Source of the DNA: Weizmannia acidilactici
GTDB taxonomy: Bacteria > Bacillota > Bacilli > Bacillales > Bacillaceae_C
NCBI RefSeq assembly: GCF_008974185.1
Contig: NZ_BKZP01000025.1
Span: 1 to 50,141 of the forward strand
Length of the DNA stretch: 50,141 bases
Direction: 5' to 3'
A program made the position numbers and the translations under genes. The notes below the pieces were generated by a model. That model did not search any database. It worked only from the letters and a program-made list of their open reading frames with translations, and was not told where the DNA came from. Shown piece after piece: positions 17,712-27,237 of this stretch; positions within the stretch are counted from its first letter, which is position 1; the number at the start of each line of letters is the position of its first letter.

Positions 17712-19178
17712 ATGCGTTATCAAGATGACAGTCTAGCTCTTCACACTGACTTATACCAAATCAACATGGCCCAGGCCTACTGGAAAGATGGCATTCATAA
17801 CCGTAAAGCGGTTTTTGAAGCGTTTTTCAGGAAAATTCCTTTCGGAAACGGGTTTGCGATTTTTGCAGGGCTTGAAAGAATCGTGGATTATCTGAAAAAT
17901 TTCCGCTTTACAGAAGATGATATCGCGTATTTGCGGAGCACCGACAACTACAGCGAAGAATTTTTGCAATACTTATCGGAAATGCGCTTTACCGGAACGC
18001 TACGGTCAGTCCGTGAAGGGGAGCTCGTGTTTGGAAACGAACCGCTCATCCAGGTCGAAACCTCTTTAGCCGAAGCGCAGATCATCGAAACGGCGCTCTT
18101 GAATATTATTAATTACCAGACGCTGATTGCGACTAAAGCGGCCAGGATCCGGACGGTGGCGGGGGAAGACGCCGCTTTATACGAATTCGGGTCGAGGCGG
18201 GCCCATGAATTGGATGCCGCGATTTGGGGAACGCGGGCCGCATACATCGGCGGATTTGACGGGACAAGCAATGTCAGGGCCGGCAAACTGTTTGGCATGC
18301 CGACGAGCGGCACGCACGCCCACGCGATGGTGCAGGCGTACCGGGATGATTACATGGCTTTTAAAAAATACGCGGAAACGTATAAAAACTGCGTTTTCCT
18401 TGTTGATACATATGACACTTTAGGCTCAGGGGTGCCGAATGCCATTAAAGTCGCGAAAGAGTTCGGCGATAAGATCAATTTTCTTGGCATCCGCCTGGAC
18501 AGCGGCGACATGGCTTTCCTGTCGAAAAAAGCGAGAGAAATGCTCGATGAAGCAGGATTTCCGGATGCGAAAATTTTTGCGTCAAGCGATCTGGACGAGT
18601 ATACGATTTTCCATTTGAAAGCCCAAGGTGCAAAAATCGATGCATGGGGTGTTGGGACAAAGCTCATTACTGCGTTCGACCAGCCGGCGCTTGGAGCAGT
18701 CTATAAATTGGTCTCCATAGAAGACGAGAACGGGGAAATGCGGGATACAATCAAAATTTCAAGCAATGCCGAAAAAGTAACGACACCGGGTTTAAAGAAA
18801 GTATTCCGCATCCTCAATAAGCGGACGAATAAACTGGAAGGCGATTACATTACGATGTACGACGAAAACCCGGCGGAAGAAAAGCGGCTGAAGATGTTTC
18901 ACCCTGTCCATACGTTTATCAGCAAATATGTCACAAATTTTGAAGCCATTAATATTCATGAAACGATTTTCGACCAGGGTAGGCTCGTGTATGAACTGCC
19001 CTGCCTTGATGAAATCAAAAAATATGCGAAAGATAATTTGGAACTGCTGTGGGATGAGTACAAGCGCATCTTGAACCCGGAAGAATACCCTGTCGATTTG
19101 AGTCAAAAATGCTGGGACAACAAAATGCGCAATATAGAAGAAGTACGTCAAAAAGTCATGCGGTTTGAAGAAGAATAA
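17712..19178 (+). CDS. pncB: Nicotinate phosphoribosyltransferase
   Basis: Makes nicotinate mononucleotide from nicotinate and PRPP, 488 residues, matching the YueK-type enzyme. N-terminal LHTDLYQINMAQAYW and EAFFRKIPF are family signatures; the phosphoribosyl site is in the EFGSRRAHELDAAIWG and SGTHAHAMVQAYRDD segments, and LGIRLDSGDMAFLSK follows. It stands directly after pncA and before nadE, giving the order nicotinamide to nicotinate to NaMN to (after NadD, elsewhere) NAD. Confidence 0.95.
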   Translation: MRYQDDSLALHTDLYQINMAQAYWKDGIHNRKAVFEAFFRKIPFGNGFAIFAGLERIVDYLKNFRFTEDDIAYLRSTDNYSEEFLQYLSEMRFTGTLRSVREGELVFGNEPLIQVETSLAEAQIIETALLNIINYQTLIATKAARIRTVAGEDAALYEFGSRRAHELDAAIWGTRAAYIGGFDGTSNVRAGKLFGMPTSGTHAHAMVQAYRDDYMAFKKYAETYKNCVFLVDTYDTLGSGVPNAIKVAKEFGDKINFLGIRLDSGDMAFLSKKAREMLDEAGFPDAKIFASSDLDEYTIFHLKAQGAKIDAWGVGTKLITAFDQPALGAVYKLVSIEDENGEMRDTIKISSNAEKVTTPGLKKVFRILNKRTNKLEGDYITMYDENPAEEKRLKMFHPVHTFISKYVTNFEAINIHETIFDQGRLVYELPCLDEIKKYAKDNLELLWDEYKRILNPEEYPVDLSQKCWDNKMRNIEEVRQKVMRFEEE

Positions 19179-19207
19179 ATGACACCCGCATTTTTCAGGC
19201 GTATAAT
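19179..19207 (+). promoter_or_regulatory. Promoter of nadE
   Basis: ATGACA (19179-19184), 17 bp, TATAAT (19202-19207), in the gap between pncB and nadE. It suggests nadE can be transcribed apart from pncAB. Confidence 0.65.
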
Positions 19208-19277
19208 CTAATTAAAGAAAAAAGTGCGGAATTTATGACATAAAGAGATTATCATGTGAACAAGGAGGAAAACGAAA

Positions 19278-20105
19278 ATGGACGCAATGCAAAAGAGAAT
19301 CGTGGAAGAAATGAAAGTACAACCTGTCATTGACCCAAAAGAGGAAATCCGAAAAAGTGTTGATTTTCTGAAAAGTTATCTGAAAAAATACCCATTCTTC
19401 AAAGGTTTTGTGCTCGGCCTTTCGGGCGGGCAGGATTCCACTTTGACCGGTAAGCTTGCCCAAATCGCCATTAACGAAATGAAGGAAGAAACCGGCAATC
19501 AGGACTATAAATTTATTGCGGTACGGCTGCCATACGGCGAACAGAAAGATGCGGACGATGTTGAATTGGCCGTCCAGTTTATTCAGCCGGACAAGGACAT
19601 TACCGTTAATATTAAACCGGCTGTCGATGCAAGTGAAGCTTCCCTGGCAAAAGCGGGCATCATCCTTTCTGATTTCGCGAAAGGGAATGAAAAAGCGCGT
19701 GAAAGGATGAAAGTGCAGTACAGCATTGCCGCGATGGAAAATTGCGTTGTGCTTGGGACGGACCATTCTGCGGAAAATGTAACCGGATTTTTCACGAAAT
19801 ACGGTGACGGCGGTTCAGATCTTGTGCCGATTTTCAGGCTGAATAAGCGCCAGGGGAAAATGCTGTTAAAAGAACTCGGCTGCCCGGAACGCCTTTATAT
19901 GAAGACGCCGACTGCCGACCTCGAAGACGAGCGCCCGCAGCTTTCCGATGAGGCTGCACTTGGTGTGTCATACAACGATATCGACGATTATTTGGAAGGA
20001 AAAGAAGTTTCGCCGGAAGCAAAAGCGAAGATTGAATCGTGGTATTTAAAAGGGCAGCATAAACGCCATATGCCGATTACGATTTTTGATGATTTCTGGA
20101 AATAA
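19278..20105 (+). CDS. nadE: NAD+ synthase, ammonia-dependent
   Basis: Amidates nicotinate adenine dinucleotide to NAD+ using ATP and NH3. It has 275 residues with no glutaminase domain, so it is the ammonia-dependent form. The PP-loop SGGQDS is at 49-54, followed by RLPYGEQ, the [20 protein letters not shown] segment and [24 protein letters not shown] stands before the ATG. It completes the NAD salvage block and ends in its own terminator. Confidence 0.97.
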   Translation: MDAMQKRIVEEMKVQPVIDPKEEIRKSVDFLKSYLKKYPFFKGFVLGLSGGQDSTLTGKLAQIAINEMKEETGNQDYKFIAVRLPYGEQKDADDVELAVQFIQPDKDITVNIKPAVDASEASLAKAGIILSDFAKGNEKARERMKVQYSIAAMENCVVLGTDHSAENVTGFFTKYGDGGSDLVPIFRLNKRQGKMLLKELGCPERLYMKTPTADLEDERPQLSDEAALGVSYNDIDDYLEGKEVSPEAKAKIESWYLKGQHKRHMPITIFDDFWK

Positions 20106-20112
20106 GGACAAG

Positions 20113-20149
20113 GCCGGGCACTTAAGAAAGGTGCCCGGCTGATTTTTTC
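20113..20149 (+). terminator. Terminator of nadE
   Basis: GCCGGGCAC (20113-20121), 9-nt loop, GTGCCCGGC (20131-20139), then TGATTTTTT. Confidence 0.9.
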
Positions 20150-20213
20150 TCTATACTATTTAAAATCTTTCCATTTTTATTTTTCTGAAATTATAGTATG
20201 AAGGGGGATCAGC

Positions 20214-20455
20214 ATGCAGCAGACGTTACGGCGGATTTTGGTCAATATTGAAAATATGATGATCGGAAAAACGGAGATATCGGAATTGAGCCTCACTGCA
20301 TTGCTTGCCGAGGGGCATGTCCTGCTTGAAGATGTCTCGGGCGTTGGAAAAACGATGATGGTCAGGGAGCTTGCCAAATCGGTCGATGCGGAGTTTAAAA
20401 GAATCTAATTTACGCCGGATCTGCTGCCGTCCGATGTGACCGGGGTCTCCATCGC
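20214..20455 (+). pseudogene. MoxR-family AAA+ ATPase, truncated remnant
   Basis: The first about 80 codons of a MoxR/YeaC-type ATPase. The N-terminus has the family's IGKTEISELSLTALLAEGHVLLED and Walker A GVGKT. A TAA (20406-20408) replaces a codon, and the frame then continues with FTPDLLPSDVTGVSI, exactly the family sequence. It stops resembling MoxR around 20450; Walker B, sensor and arginine finger are missing. A good ribosome site (AAGGGGGA) remains. In B. subtilis yeaC-yeaD-yebA precede guaA, so a deletion has removed most of that operon here. Confidence 0.85.
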
Positions 20456-20513
20456 CGTCGGATTGGAAAGATTTGATGGATTTGTGGGAAAATTTAATCA
20501 AAAAGACAAGCGG

Positions 20514-20543
20514 TTGACCGTTTCCCTGATTCAAGGTTACAAT
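20514..20543 (+). promoter_or_regulatory. Promoter of guaA
   Basis: TTGACC (20514-20519), 18 bp, TACAAT (20538-20543), about 30 bp before the guanine aptamer. Confidence 0.65.
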
Positions 20544-20572
20544 GGGGACAAATTGAATGACCAGAATACTTT

Positions 20573-20715
20573 CTTCATATAATTTCGATAATAAGGTTCG
20601 AAAGTTTCTACCCGGCCACCGTAAATGGCCGGACTATGAAGGCAGTTTCGTGTACCGTAAAAACCGCTCCGGAATTCTGCCTTCAGCTTTGAAGATCGGA
20701 TTCCGGTTTTTTATT
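20573..20715 (+). promoter_or_regulatory. Guanine riboswitch with terminator, controlling guaA
   Basis: The aptamer spans 20573-20641: P1 CTTCATA/TATGAAG, a P2 arm, the conserved GTTTCTACC core and the P3 arm CCGGCCA/TGGCCGG. The base before the P1 3' strand is C (GACTATG, not GATTATG), which specifies guanine over adenine. The expression platform is readable. GAAGGCAG (20638-20645, part of P1) can pair with CTGCCTTC (20677-20684) as antiterminator. When guanine holds P1 closed, the terminator CCGGAAT/ATTCCGG (20669-20706) plus T6 forms and stops transcription before guaA. Confidence 0.95.
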
Positions 20716-20742
20716 TGGATCAAAGTTTTTGGGGGAAAAACA

Positions 20743-22296
20743 ATGGCAAAAGCATTAGATGTAAAAGATTTGGAAAAAATTATCGTTTTGGATTTTGGCA
20801 GCCAATACAACCAGCTGATTACGCGCCGAATCCGTGAGTTTGGCGTGTTCAGCGAGCTGCACCCGCACACTTTGACAGCTGAAGAAATCAAGGCAATGAA
20901 CCCGAAAGGCATTATTTTCTCCGGTGGCCCGAACAGCGTCTATGATGAAAATGCCTTCCATGTTGACGAAGAAATTTTCAACCTTGGCGTGCCGATTTTG
21001 GGCATCTGCTACGGCATGCAGCTCATAACAAAAGCCTTCGGTGGCAAAGTGGAACCGGCAAACCAGCGTGAATATGGGAAAGCGACGATTCATGTTAAAA
21101 CCGCCAGCCGGCTGTTTGACGGGCTTCCAGATGATCAAGTTGTCTGGATGAGCCACGGGGATCTGGTGACAGAAGTGCCGGAAGGATTTACGGTTGATGC
21201 CAGCAGCCCCGCCTGCCCGATTTCGGCAATGAGCAATGTGGATAAGCAGCTATATGCCGTCCAGTTCCATCCTGAAGTACGCCACTCTGTGTACGGCAAT
21301 GACCTTTTGCGCAACTTTGCGTTTAAAATTTGCGGCTGTGCGGGGACATGGTCGATGGAAAACTTCATCGAAATGGAAATCGAGAAAATCCGCCAAACGG
21401 TTGGCGATAAAAAGGTGCTTTGTGCGCTGAGCGGCGGCGTCGATTCATCAGTTGTCGCAGTTTTGATCCATAAAGCGATCGGCGACCAGCTTACTTGCAT
21501 CTTCGTTGACCACGGCCTGCTCCGGAAAGGGGAAGCCGATAGCGTCATGAAAACTTTCTCGGAAGGCTTCCATATGAACGTCATCAAAGTCGATGCAAAA
21601 GAACGGTTCTTGAAAAAATTGGAAGGTGTCTCAGAACCTGAGCAAAAGCGGAAGACTATCGGTAACGAGTTCATTTATGTGTTTGATGATGAAGCGGCGA
21701 AATTGGAAGGGATTGAGTTCCTTGCCCAGGGCACGCTTTATACGGATATTATCGAAAGTGGGACAAAAACCGCTCAGACAATCAAATCGCACCACAATGT
21801 CGGCGGCCTTCCGGAAGATATGCAGTTCACCTTAATCGAGCCGCTCAATACATTGTTTAAAGATGAAGTGCGTGCGGTCGGGACCAAACTCGGCATCCCG
21901 GATGAAATCGTTTGGCGCCAGCCGTTTCCGGGTCCGGGCCTCGGCATCCGCGTGCTCGGCGAGATTACCGAAGAAAAATTGGAAATGGTGCGCGAATCCG
22001 ACTATATTTTGCGTGAAGAAATCAAAAAGGCCGGGCTGGATCGCGACATTTGGCAATACTTTACGGTGCTGCCGAATATCCGCAGCGTCGGCGTTATGGG
22101 TGATGCCCGCACATACGATTATACGATCGGCATCCGCGCCGTCACGTCCATCGACGGCATGACTTCCGACTGGGCGCGCATCCCGTGGGAAGTACTTGAA
22201 AAAATTTCAACTCGCATCGTGAACGAAGTTCCGCACGTCAACCGCGTCGTCTACGACATCACGAGCAAACCGCCGGCAACGATTGAGTGGGAGTAG
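20743..22296 (+). CDS. guaA: GMP synthase, glutamine-hydrolysing
   Basis: Converts XMP to GMP with glutamine and ATP, 517 residues. The N-terminal class I amidotransferase has C89 in GICYGMQ and the FHPEV histidine motif. The ATP pyrophosphatase domain has the P-loop SGGVDSS, and the C-terminal dimerisation domain ends with KPPATIEWE as usual. The start is ATG 20743 with GGGGGA upstream; the frame is open earlier, but that stretch is the riboswitch leader. It is regulated by guanine through transcription termination. Confidence 0.97.
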   Translation: MAKALDVKDLEKIIVLDFGSQYNQLITRRIREFGVFSELHPHTLTAEEIKAMNPKGIIFSGGPNSVYDENAFHVDEEIFNLGVPILGICYGMQLITKAFGGKVEPANQREYGKATIHVKTASRLFDGLPDDQVVWMSHGDLVTEVPEGFTVDASSPACPISAMSNVDKQLYAVQFHPEVRHSVYGNDLLRNFAFKICGCAGTWSMENFIEMEIEKIRQTVGDKKVLCALSGGVDSSVVAVLIHKAIGDQLTCIFVDHGLLRKGEADSVMKTFSEGFHMNVIKVDAKERFLKKLEGVSEPEQKRKTIGNEFIYVFDDEAAKLEGIEFLAQGTLYTDIIESGTKTAQTIKSHHNVGGLPEDMQFTLIEPLNTLFKDEVRAVGTKLGIPDEIVWRQPFPGPGLGIRVLGEITEEKLEMVRESDYILREEIKKAGLDRDIWQYFTVLPNIRSVGVMGDARTYDYTIGIRAVTSIDGMTSDWARIPWEVLEKISTRIVNEVPHVNRVVYDITSKPPATIEWE

Positions 22297-22326
22297 GAAG
22301 CGCGGGACAATTGTTTGTAACAACAA

Positions 22327-22361
22327 TTTTGGCAAATTCTTTTTTAAAGAATTTGCCAAAA
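22327..22361 (+). terminator. Hairpin after guaA
   Basis: TTTTGGCAAATTCTTT pairs with AAAGAATTTGCCAAAA. The stem is long, but no T run follows on the plus strand, so it may work as a terminator only weakly. Confidence 0.5.
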
Positions 22362-22431
22362 AGTTGCCTGACCGATATTGATTTTACTCTAAATGAGAGT
22401 TAGAGCTTTCCCCAAATGCAACTTAAATAGG

Positions 22432-22466
22432 AAAACCCGTTGAGAAAAAGAATTTTTCTTAACGGG
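22432..22466 (-). terminator. Terminator of scrB-scrR
   Basis: On the minus strand CCCGTTAAGAAAAA pairs with TTTTTCTCAACGGG and is followed by TTTTC. It closely resembles the IS1182 left-end hairpin at 2984-3032. Confidence 0.7.
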
Positions 22467-22537
22467 TGTTTCTCTGTGATCTGGTCTTTCCCTCTTTAAA
22501 CAGCTTAGTCCCCAGCGGAATAGCTCTTCAAATTAAT

Positions 22538-23533
22538 TCAGTCGACAAATTGTGATGTGGACTTGCTGCGGATTAATTTTACCGGTAGCATATAGTGTTT
22601 TTCTAATTGCACTTTTTTGTCCGTAATTCTTTTAAGGAGTAATTCAACCAATAGTTGCGCAATGTCTTCGATCGGTTGTTCAATTGTGGAAAGTTCAGGA
22701 TGATAATTTTGAATAAATTTTGTTCCGTCATACCCGATAACTTTTAATTCTTGTGGAACTTTTATTCCCAACTCTTTTGCCTGCTGCAATACAATAAGGG
22801 CAGTCAAATCATCTGTACAAAATATGCCATCGATTTTTTCTGAGCTCAAAATTTGCCTGATGGTTAGCGATTTTACACTTGGTAGCATTTCAAAAGGGAT
22901 ATCTTTTACATGGGGCTCTAAAGATAATTGGGCCATTGCCTCCAAGTAACCGGTTCTCCGTCTGTGTGTCGGGCTGTTCGGCTTATTGCTGCTTGCAAAT
23001 AAATAAATATTTCTTGCACCATTTTGATAGAGTTCCTGAACTGCAAGCTCACCGCCTTGATGATTATCGGAACTTACAATTGGAATATTATCGGATAAAT
23101 ATCGGTCGAAAGAGATAATGGGAAGCCCAAACTGGTCATATTCCTTTATCCCTAAATTATGGGCACCCGCAATAATGCCGTCCACTTGATTGGCAATAAG
23201 CATATTAATATAGGAACGTTCCTTTTCTCTATTATCTGCACTATTACATAAAATTGTTTTATATCCGGAAAGGAAAAGCCTATTTTCTATTTTTTCAATC
23301 AGTTCCCCGAAAAAAGGGTTGCTGACGGAAGGAAAAATGGCGCCAATCAGATTGGTCTGCTTACCGTGAAGCGAACGTGCAACAGTGTTCGGCTGATAGT
23401 TCAGTTTTTTCATAGCCTGGAACACTTTATTTTTCGTTTCTTCGCTTAAATATCCATAATTATTGATGACCCGGGATACTGTTGTTGGGGAAACTCCTGC
23501 TTCTTTAGCTACATCTGTTAATTTTGGTCTCAA
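22538..23533 (-). CDS. scrR: ScrR, LacI-family sucrose operon repressor
   Basis: A 331-residue LacI/GalR regulator. The helix-turn-helix is at residues 3-25 (LTDVAKEAGVSPTTVSRVIN), followed by the hinge NTVARSLHGK and a periplasmic-binding-protein-like sensor domain. It lies downstream of scrB in one minus-strand unit and opposite scrA, so it most likely represses both arms of the sucrose locus. The inducer is probably fructose or a sugar phosphate (inference from ScrR family members). Confidence 0.9.
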   Translation of the reverse strand: MRPKLTDVAKEAGVSPTTVSRVINNYGYLSEETKNKVFQAMKKLNYQPNTVARSLHGKQTNLIGAIFPSVSNPFFGELIEKIENRLFLSGYKTILCNSADNREKERSYINMLIANQVDGIIAGAHNLGIKEYDQFGLPIISFDRYLSDNIPIVSSDNHQGGELAVQELYQNGARNIYLFASSNKPNSPTHRRRTGYLEAMAQLSLEPHVKDIPFEMLPSVKSLTIRQILSSEKIDGIFCTDDLTALIVLQQAKELGIKVPQELKVIGYDGTKFIQNYHPELSTIEQPIEDIAQLLVELLLKRITDKKVQLEKHYMLPVKLIRSKSTSQFVD

Positions 23534-23549
23534 TTTTCATTATCCTTCT

Positions 23550-25031
23550 CTATTTATTAATAGAATGAAGACTCCAGTAGTTCCCATTATAAGCTAAATG
23601 ATGGTTTGTTTCCAAGAAGATCTTTGTTTGTTTTTTGCTTGGAAAGAGACGAGATGTTAACACATCGTGTCCATGGTTTAAAAAAATTTCAACGACAGAA
23701 GCATCCATAAAAATATGCAGGTTCAGCGGGGTATTTTTTGGAATTTGGACGGTTCTGGAAGTTCCGTATTGCTGTGCAAAAGGGATACCCGCATGGCTGC
23801 GGTCCAGGACCAATGTTCCATCAGCAAAGTTGAAAATAAGATTTAACGCTTGATGCCCGTCCGAAGCCAATTGTAATTTACCTTCCCCGTTCCCTTTCAG
23901 AATGATTTCCAATTCATAAGCTGTCTCATTTTGATTCAATATCAGCTGGGTCTGTTCTGTTAAGACCCCGTCCAATTCAATTTTCCTTCCGCGAAGGCTC
24001 TCTGTTTCTTTTACAGGAAATTGATAAAGATGGCCGTCCTGTATTTTCAATTCTTTGATTAAACTCAAGCAATGCGCCCAACCGTACTGATCTGTCGGAT
24101 AATCGATTTCAGGAAGGCCGATCCAGCTGACTGCAAGTGTGCGCCCGTCCGGTGCGTTAAAGGCCTGCGTAGCGTAAATATCGAATCCTTCATCCAAATT
24201 ATGCAGGAGATATTTAGATTCAAAACGGTTTTTCTCAGGGTCGAACGTATCCCCAATTAAGTAAGTGTTGGGATAAATATTTTGATAGTGTAAAATATTT
24301 TGGTCGAGGCCTTGCGGGCAGAATATAAGGACCGGCTTTTGATCCACCCATACGATATTCGGGCATTCAATCATATATCCCAAATTCTTTAACGGGAATT
24401 CAAGCGGTCCGTTGAATTCCCAGTTTTTCAGGTCTTTGGATTGGTAAACCAAGATATTCCCCTCTTTTTGTTTCGTCTGGGCACCGATCAAAGCATAGTA
24501 AGAATTATGATAACGGATAATTTGCGGATCCCTGAAATGGTCCGTGTAATTTTCTGGCTGTTTTGCAATTAATGGAGTTTTTAATTTGGAAATCCGACCT
24601 TTTTTATCCATCCACGCTCCAAGCTGGTAAGGGAATCTGTTCCAGTTTTTATCTCGGACGTTTCCTGTATACATGATAAATAAACGGTCTTCAACCGGGA
24701 TTGCAGATCCGGAGTAGCAGCCGTGACTGTCATACTCTGTATCCGGCAATATGGCCAGCCCCTTCCCTTTCCAATGGATAAGATCTTTTGAACTAAGATG
24801 ATACCAGCATTTTAAACCATGGACAGGCCCCATCGGATAATTTTGATAAAATAGATGCCATTCATCATTAAAAAAAGAAAATCCGTTTGGATCATTCAAC
24901 AATCCGCTTTCAGGTTGAATATGGTAATGCAGCCGCCACGGAGAATTTTCTATTTGAAGAAGTAAATGCTTTTTTTCTTCCTCAGACCACTCATTTAGAT
25001 TTTTATAACGTAATGCTCGATTCCATTCCAT
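23550..25031 (-). CDS. scrB: Sucrose-6-phosphate hydrolase (GH32)
   Basis: Cleaves sucrose 6-phosphate, the product of the PTS, into glucose 6-phosphate and fructose. It has 493 residues and no signal peptide, so it is cytoplasmic. The GH32 catalytic residues are visible: nucleophile D47 in LNDPNG, D168 in HFRDPQ and acid/base E222 in MIECPN. The C-terminal beta-sandwich is present. GGGGAGG precedes the ATG. It is transcribed with scrR from a promoter divergent to scrA. Confidence 0.95.
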   Translation of the reverse strand: MEWNRALRYKNLNEWSEEEKKHLLLQIENSPWRLHYHIQPESGLLNDPNGFSFFNDEWHLFYQNYPMGPVHGLKCWYHLSSKDLIHWKGKGLAILPDTEYDSHGCYSGSAIPVEDRLFIMYTGNVRDKNWNRFPYQLGAWMDKKGRISKLKTPLIAKQPENYTDHFRDPQIIRYHNSYYALIGAQTKQKEGNILVYQSKDLKNWEFNGPLEFPLKNLGYMIECPNIVWVDQKPVLIFCPQGLDQNILHYQNIYPNTYLIGDTFDPEKNRFESKYLLHNLDEGFDIYATQAFNAPDGRTLAVSWIGLPEIDYPTDQYGWAHCLSLIKELKIQDGHLYQFPVKETESLRGRKIELDGVLTEQTQLILNQNETAYELEIILKGNGEGKLQLASDGHQALNLIFNFADGTLVLDRSHAGIPFAQQYGTSRTVQIPKNTPLNLHIFMDASVVEIFLNHGHDVLTSRLFPSKKQTKIFLETNHHLAYNGNYWSLHSINK

Positions 25032-25056
25032 ATATATAAAACCTCCCCAAATTCAA

Positions 25057-25106
25057 GGAAAGCGTTCTCCTGGATTTAATGTACTGTAAACAAAGTGATG
25101 TGTCAA
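25057..25106 (-). promoter_or_regulatory. Promoter of scrB with cre-like operator
   Basis: On the minus strand: TTGACA (25106-25101), 17 bp, TACATT (25083-25078). Just downstream of the start point, GGAAAGCGTTCTCC (25057-25070) fits the CcpA cre consensus TGWAANCGNTNWCA at 12 of 14 positions, so glucose repression is likely. Confidence 0.65.
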
Positions 25107-25175
25107 TCGTATAACATACAAAATATCTTAAATGATGGTAAAACATAAAAAAATAATAAAAAATATGATAAACGA

Positions 25176-25222
25176 TTGACATATAATAAAAAGATAGTAT
25201 ATTAGTATGTGAAACGGTTACA
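25176..25222 (+). promoter_or_regulatory. Promoter of scrA with candidate ScrR operator
   Basis: TTGACA (25176-25181), 16 bp, TATATT (25198-25203). An imperfect dyad TGTGAAACGGTTACA (25208-25222) covers the start point, a typical place for a LacI-family operator such as that of ScrR. Confidence 0.65.
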
Positions 25223-25244
25223 AAAATATGAAAGGGTGTACACG

Positions 25245-27209
25245 ATGAACCATGCAAAGGTTGCAAAAGACGTGTTAAACGCTTTAAATGGCAAAGATAA
25301 TATAAAAGCTGCAGCCCACTGCGCGACAAGGCTGCGCTTAGTTATCAATGATGAATCAAAAATAGACCAAAAAGCATTGGATGCGCATCCGGATGTAAAA
25401 GGTACATTTAAAACAAACGGCCAGTACCAAATTATTATAGGACCGGGGGATGTCGATAAAGTTTATGCTGAGTTGATCAAATTAACCGGCCTTCCGGATA
25501 TGACAACGGAGGATGTGAAAAAAACTTCGAATGAAAAACAGGGAAATGTATTATTAAGATTAATCAAGGTATTATCTGATATTTTTGTTCCAATTATTCC
25601 TGCACTTGTTGCCGGCGGTTTGCTGATGGCTTTAAACAATGTATTGACAGCGGAACACCTATTCACAAAGAAGGCAATAGTGGAATTGTACCCGGGACTG
25701 AAAGATATAGCGTCATTTATCAATACCATGTCGGCTGCCCCATTTACTTTCTTGCCGGTTTTAATCGGATATTCCGCAACCAAACGGTTTGGTGGGAATC
25801 CGTATTTAGGAGCTGCTATGGGGATGATCATGGTATCTCCTGCATTGACAAGCGGGTATGATGTTGTTAGCGCAAAAGCATCAGGGGAGTTGGCTTATTG
25901 GCACATTTTTGGATTAAAAGTCGCGCAGGCCGGTTACCAAGGCTCTGTCTTGCCGGTATTGGTAGTTTCATGGATTTTAGCTAAATTAGAGAAATTTTTC
26001 CATAAATATATTTCAAATGCATTTGATTTTACGTTCACACCGATGCTTGCCATTATCATTACAGGATTTCTAACGTTTACATTTGTTGGGCCTGTTATGC
26101 GTGATGTGAGTGATGGGTTAACCAATGGAATTATGTGGTTATATAATGCAACAGGCGCGGTTGGAACTGCAATCTTTGGACTGTTTTATTCACCGATTGT
26201 CATTACCGGTCTGCATCAAAGTTTTCCTGCAATTGAAACCACACTTTTGGCTGATATTGCAAAAACCGGCGGATCGTTTGTATTCCCAATCGCCTCTATG
26301 GCTAATATTGCGCAAGGTGCTGCTTGTCTTGCCGTATTCTTTATTACAAAAAGTAAAAAACAAAAAAGCTTATCTTCTTCAGCAAGTATTTCAGCTCTTT
26401 TGGGGATTACAGAACCGGCTATTTTCGGGATTAACTTGAAATTAAGGTATCCGTTCTTTTGTGCAATGGTTGCTTCCGGTATTGCTTCTATATTTATTGG
26501 CATGTTCCATGTGTTATCAGTTTCAATGGGACCTGCAAGTGTAATTGGTTTTATTTGCATTCGCTCACAATCTATCTTGCCTTTTGTCATGAGTGGCGCA
26601 ATAAGTTTTGTTATCGCCTTCACAACAACGCAAATATATGGAAGACGGGCGGCGGCAAAGGAACAAAATACGATTACGAATGAACGGGTATCTGGAAAAG
26701 AACAAATAGGAGAAACGGCTGCTTCGGCTACGGCCCCTGCTGGTAATAGCATCATTTTTGCCCCGGTTGAAGGTGAAACAATTAGCTTAAAAAATGTGAA
26801 GGATAAATTATTTTCATCTGAATTAATGGGTAAAGGGGCAGCCATCATGCCGAAAAACGGCGATGTCTATGCTCCTTGTGACGGAATTTTGACCACGGTA
26901 TTTGATACACATCATGCATACGGCATTAAAACGGAAGATGGAGCAGAAATTTTAATTCACATTGGTATTGACACGGTTAATCTGAAAGGCGAATATTTTA
27001 CAAGTTACGTAGAAAAAGGTCAGACGGTAAACCAAGGCGACAAACTATGCAGTTTTGATCTGGAGAAAATTAAAGAACTTGGTTATGATCCAACCGTGAT
27101 CACCGTCGTGACCAACACAGCAGATTATGCGGCTGTTGAAGAATTTAATCATGATAAGGTAAAACAGGGGAGCCAGTTCATCACTTTAACACCGAAAGCT
27201 ACTCTTTAA
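25245..27209 (+). CDS. scrA: PTS sucrose-specific permease IIBCA
   Basis: Takes up sucrose and phosphorylates it to sucrose 6-phosphate. The 654-residue protein has domain order B-C-A. IIB has the phosphocysteine C26 in [14 protein letters not shown] (about 105-470) has roughly ten membrane helices with [15 protein letters not shown] at the C-terminus has the phosphohistidine in [12 protein letters not shown]. The start is ATG 25245 after AAAGGGTG; the upstream in-frame ORF covers the promoter. It is divergent from scrB-scrR, with fructokinase and an alpha-glucosidase downstream. Having its own IIA, it does not need a separate one. Confidence 0.92.
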   Translation: MNHAKVAKDVLNALNGKDNIKAAAHCATRLRLVINDESKIDQKALDAHPDVKGTFKTNGQYQIIIGPGDVDKVYAELIKLTGLPDMTTEDVKKTSNEKQGNVLLRLIKVLSDIFVPIIPALVAGGLLMALNNVLTAEHLFTKKAIVELYPGLKDIASFINTMSAAPFTFLPVLIGYSATKRFGGNPYLGAAMGMIMVSPALTSGYDVVSAKASGELAYWHIFGLKVAQAGYQGSVLPVLVVSWILAKLEKFFHKYISNAFDFTFTPMLAIIITGFLTFTFVGPVMRDVSDGLTNGIMWLYNATGAVGTAIFGLFYSPIVITGLHQSFPAIETTLLADIAKTGGSFVFPIASMANIAQGAACLAVFFITKSKKQKSLSSSASISALLGITEPAIFGINLKLRYPFFCAMVASGIASIFIGMFHVLSVSMGPASVIGFICIRSQSILPFVMSGAISFVIAFTTTQIYGRRAAAKEQNTITNERVSGKEQIGETAASATAPAGNSIIFAPVEGETISLKNVKDKLFSSELMGKGAAIMPKNGDVYAPCDGILTTVFDTHHAYGIKTEDGAEILIHIGIDTVNLKGEYFTSYVEKGQTVNQGDKLCSFDLEKIKELGYDPTVITVVTNTADYAAVEEFNHDKVKQGSQFITLTPKATL

Positions 27210-27237
27210 TTTAAAACGTTTGATAAGGGGGATCGAA

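Noticed and set aside
20456-20560. Continuation of the moxR frame (42 residues)
   Set aside because: It no longer resembles MoxR and contains the guaA promoter, so it is probably non-coding.
20557-20742. N-terminal extension of guaA (open frame upstream of ATG 20743)
   Set aside because: The stretch is the guanine riboswitch and terminator; the normal GuaA start with a ribosome site is at 20743.
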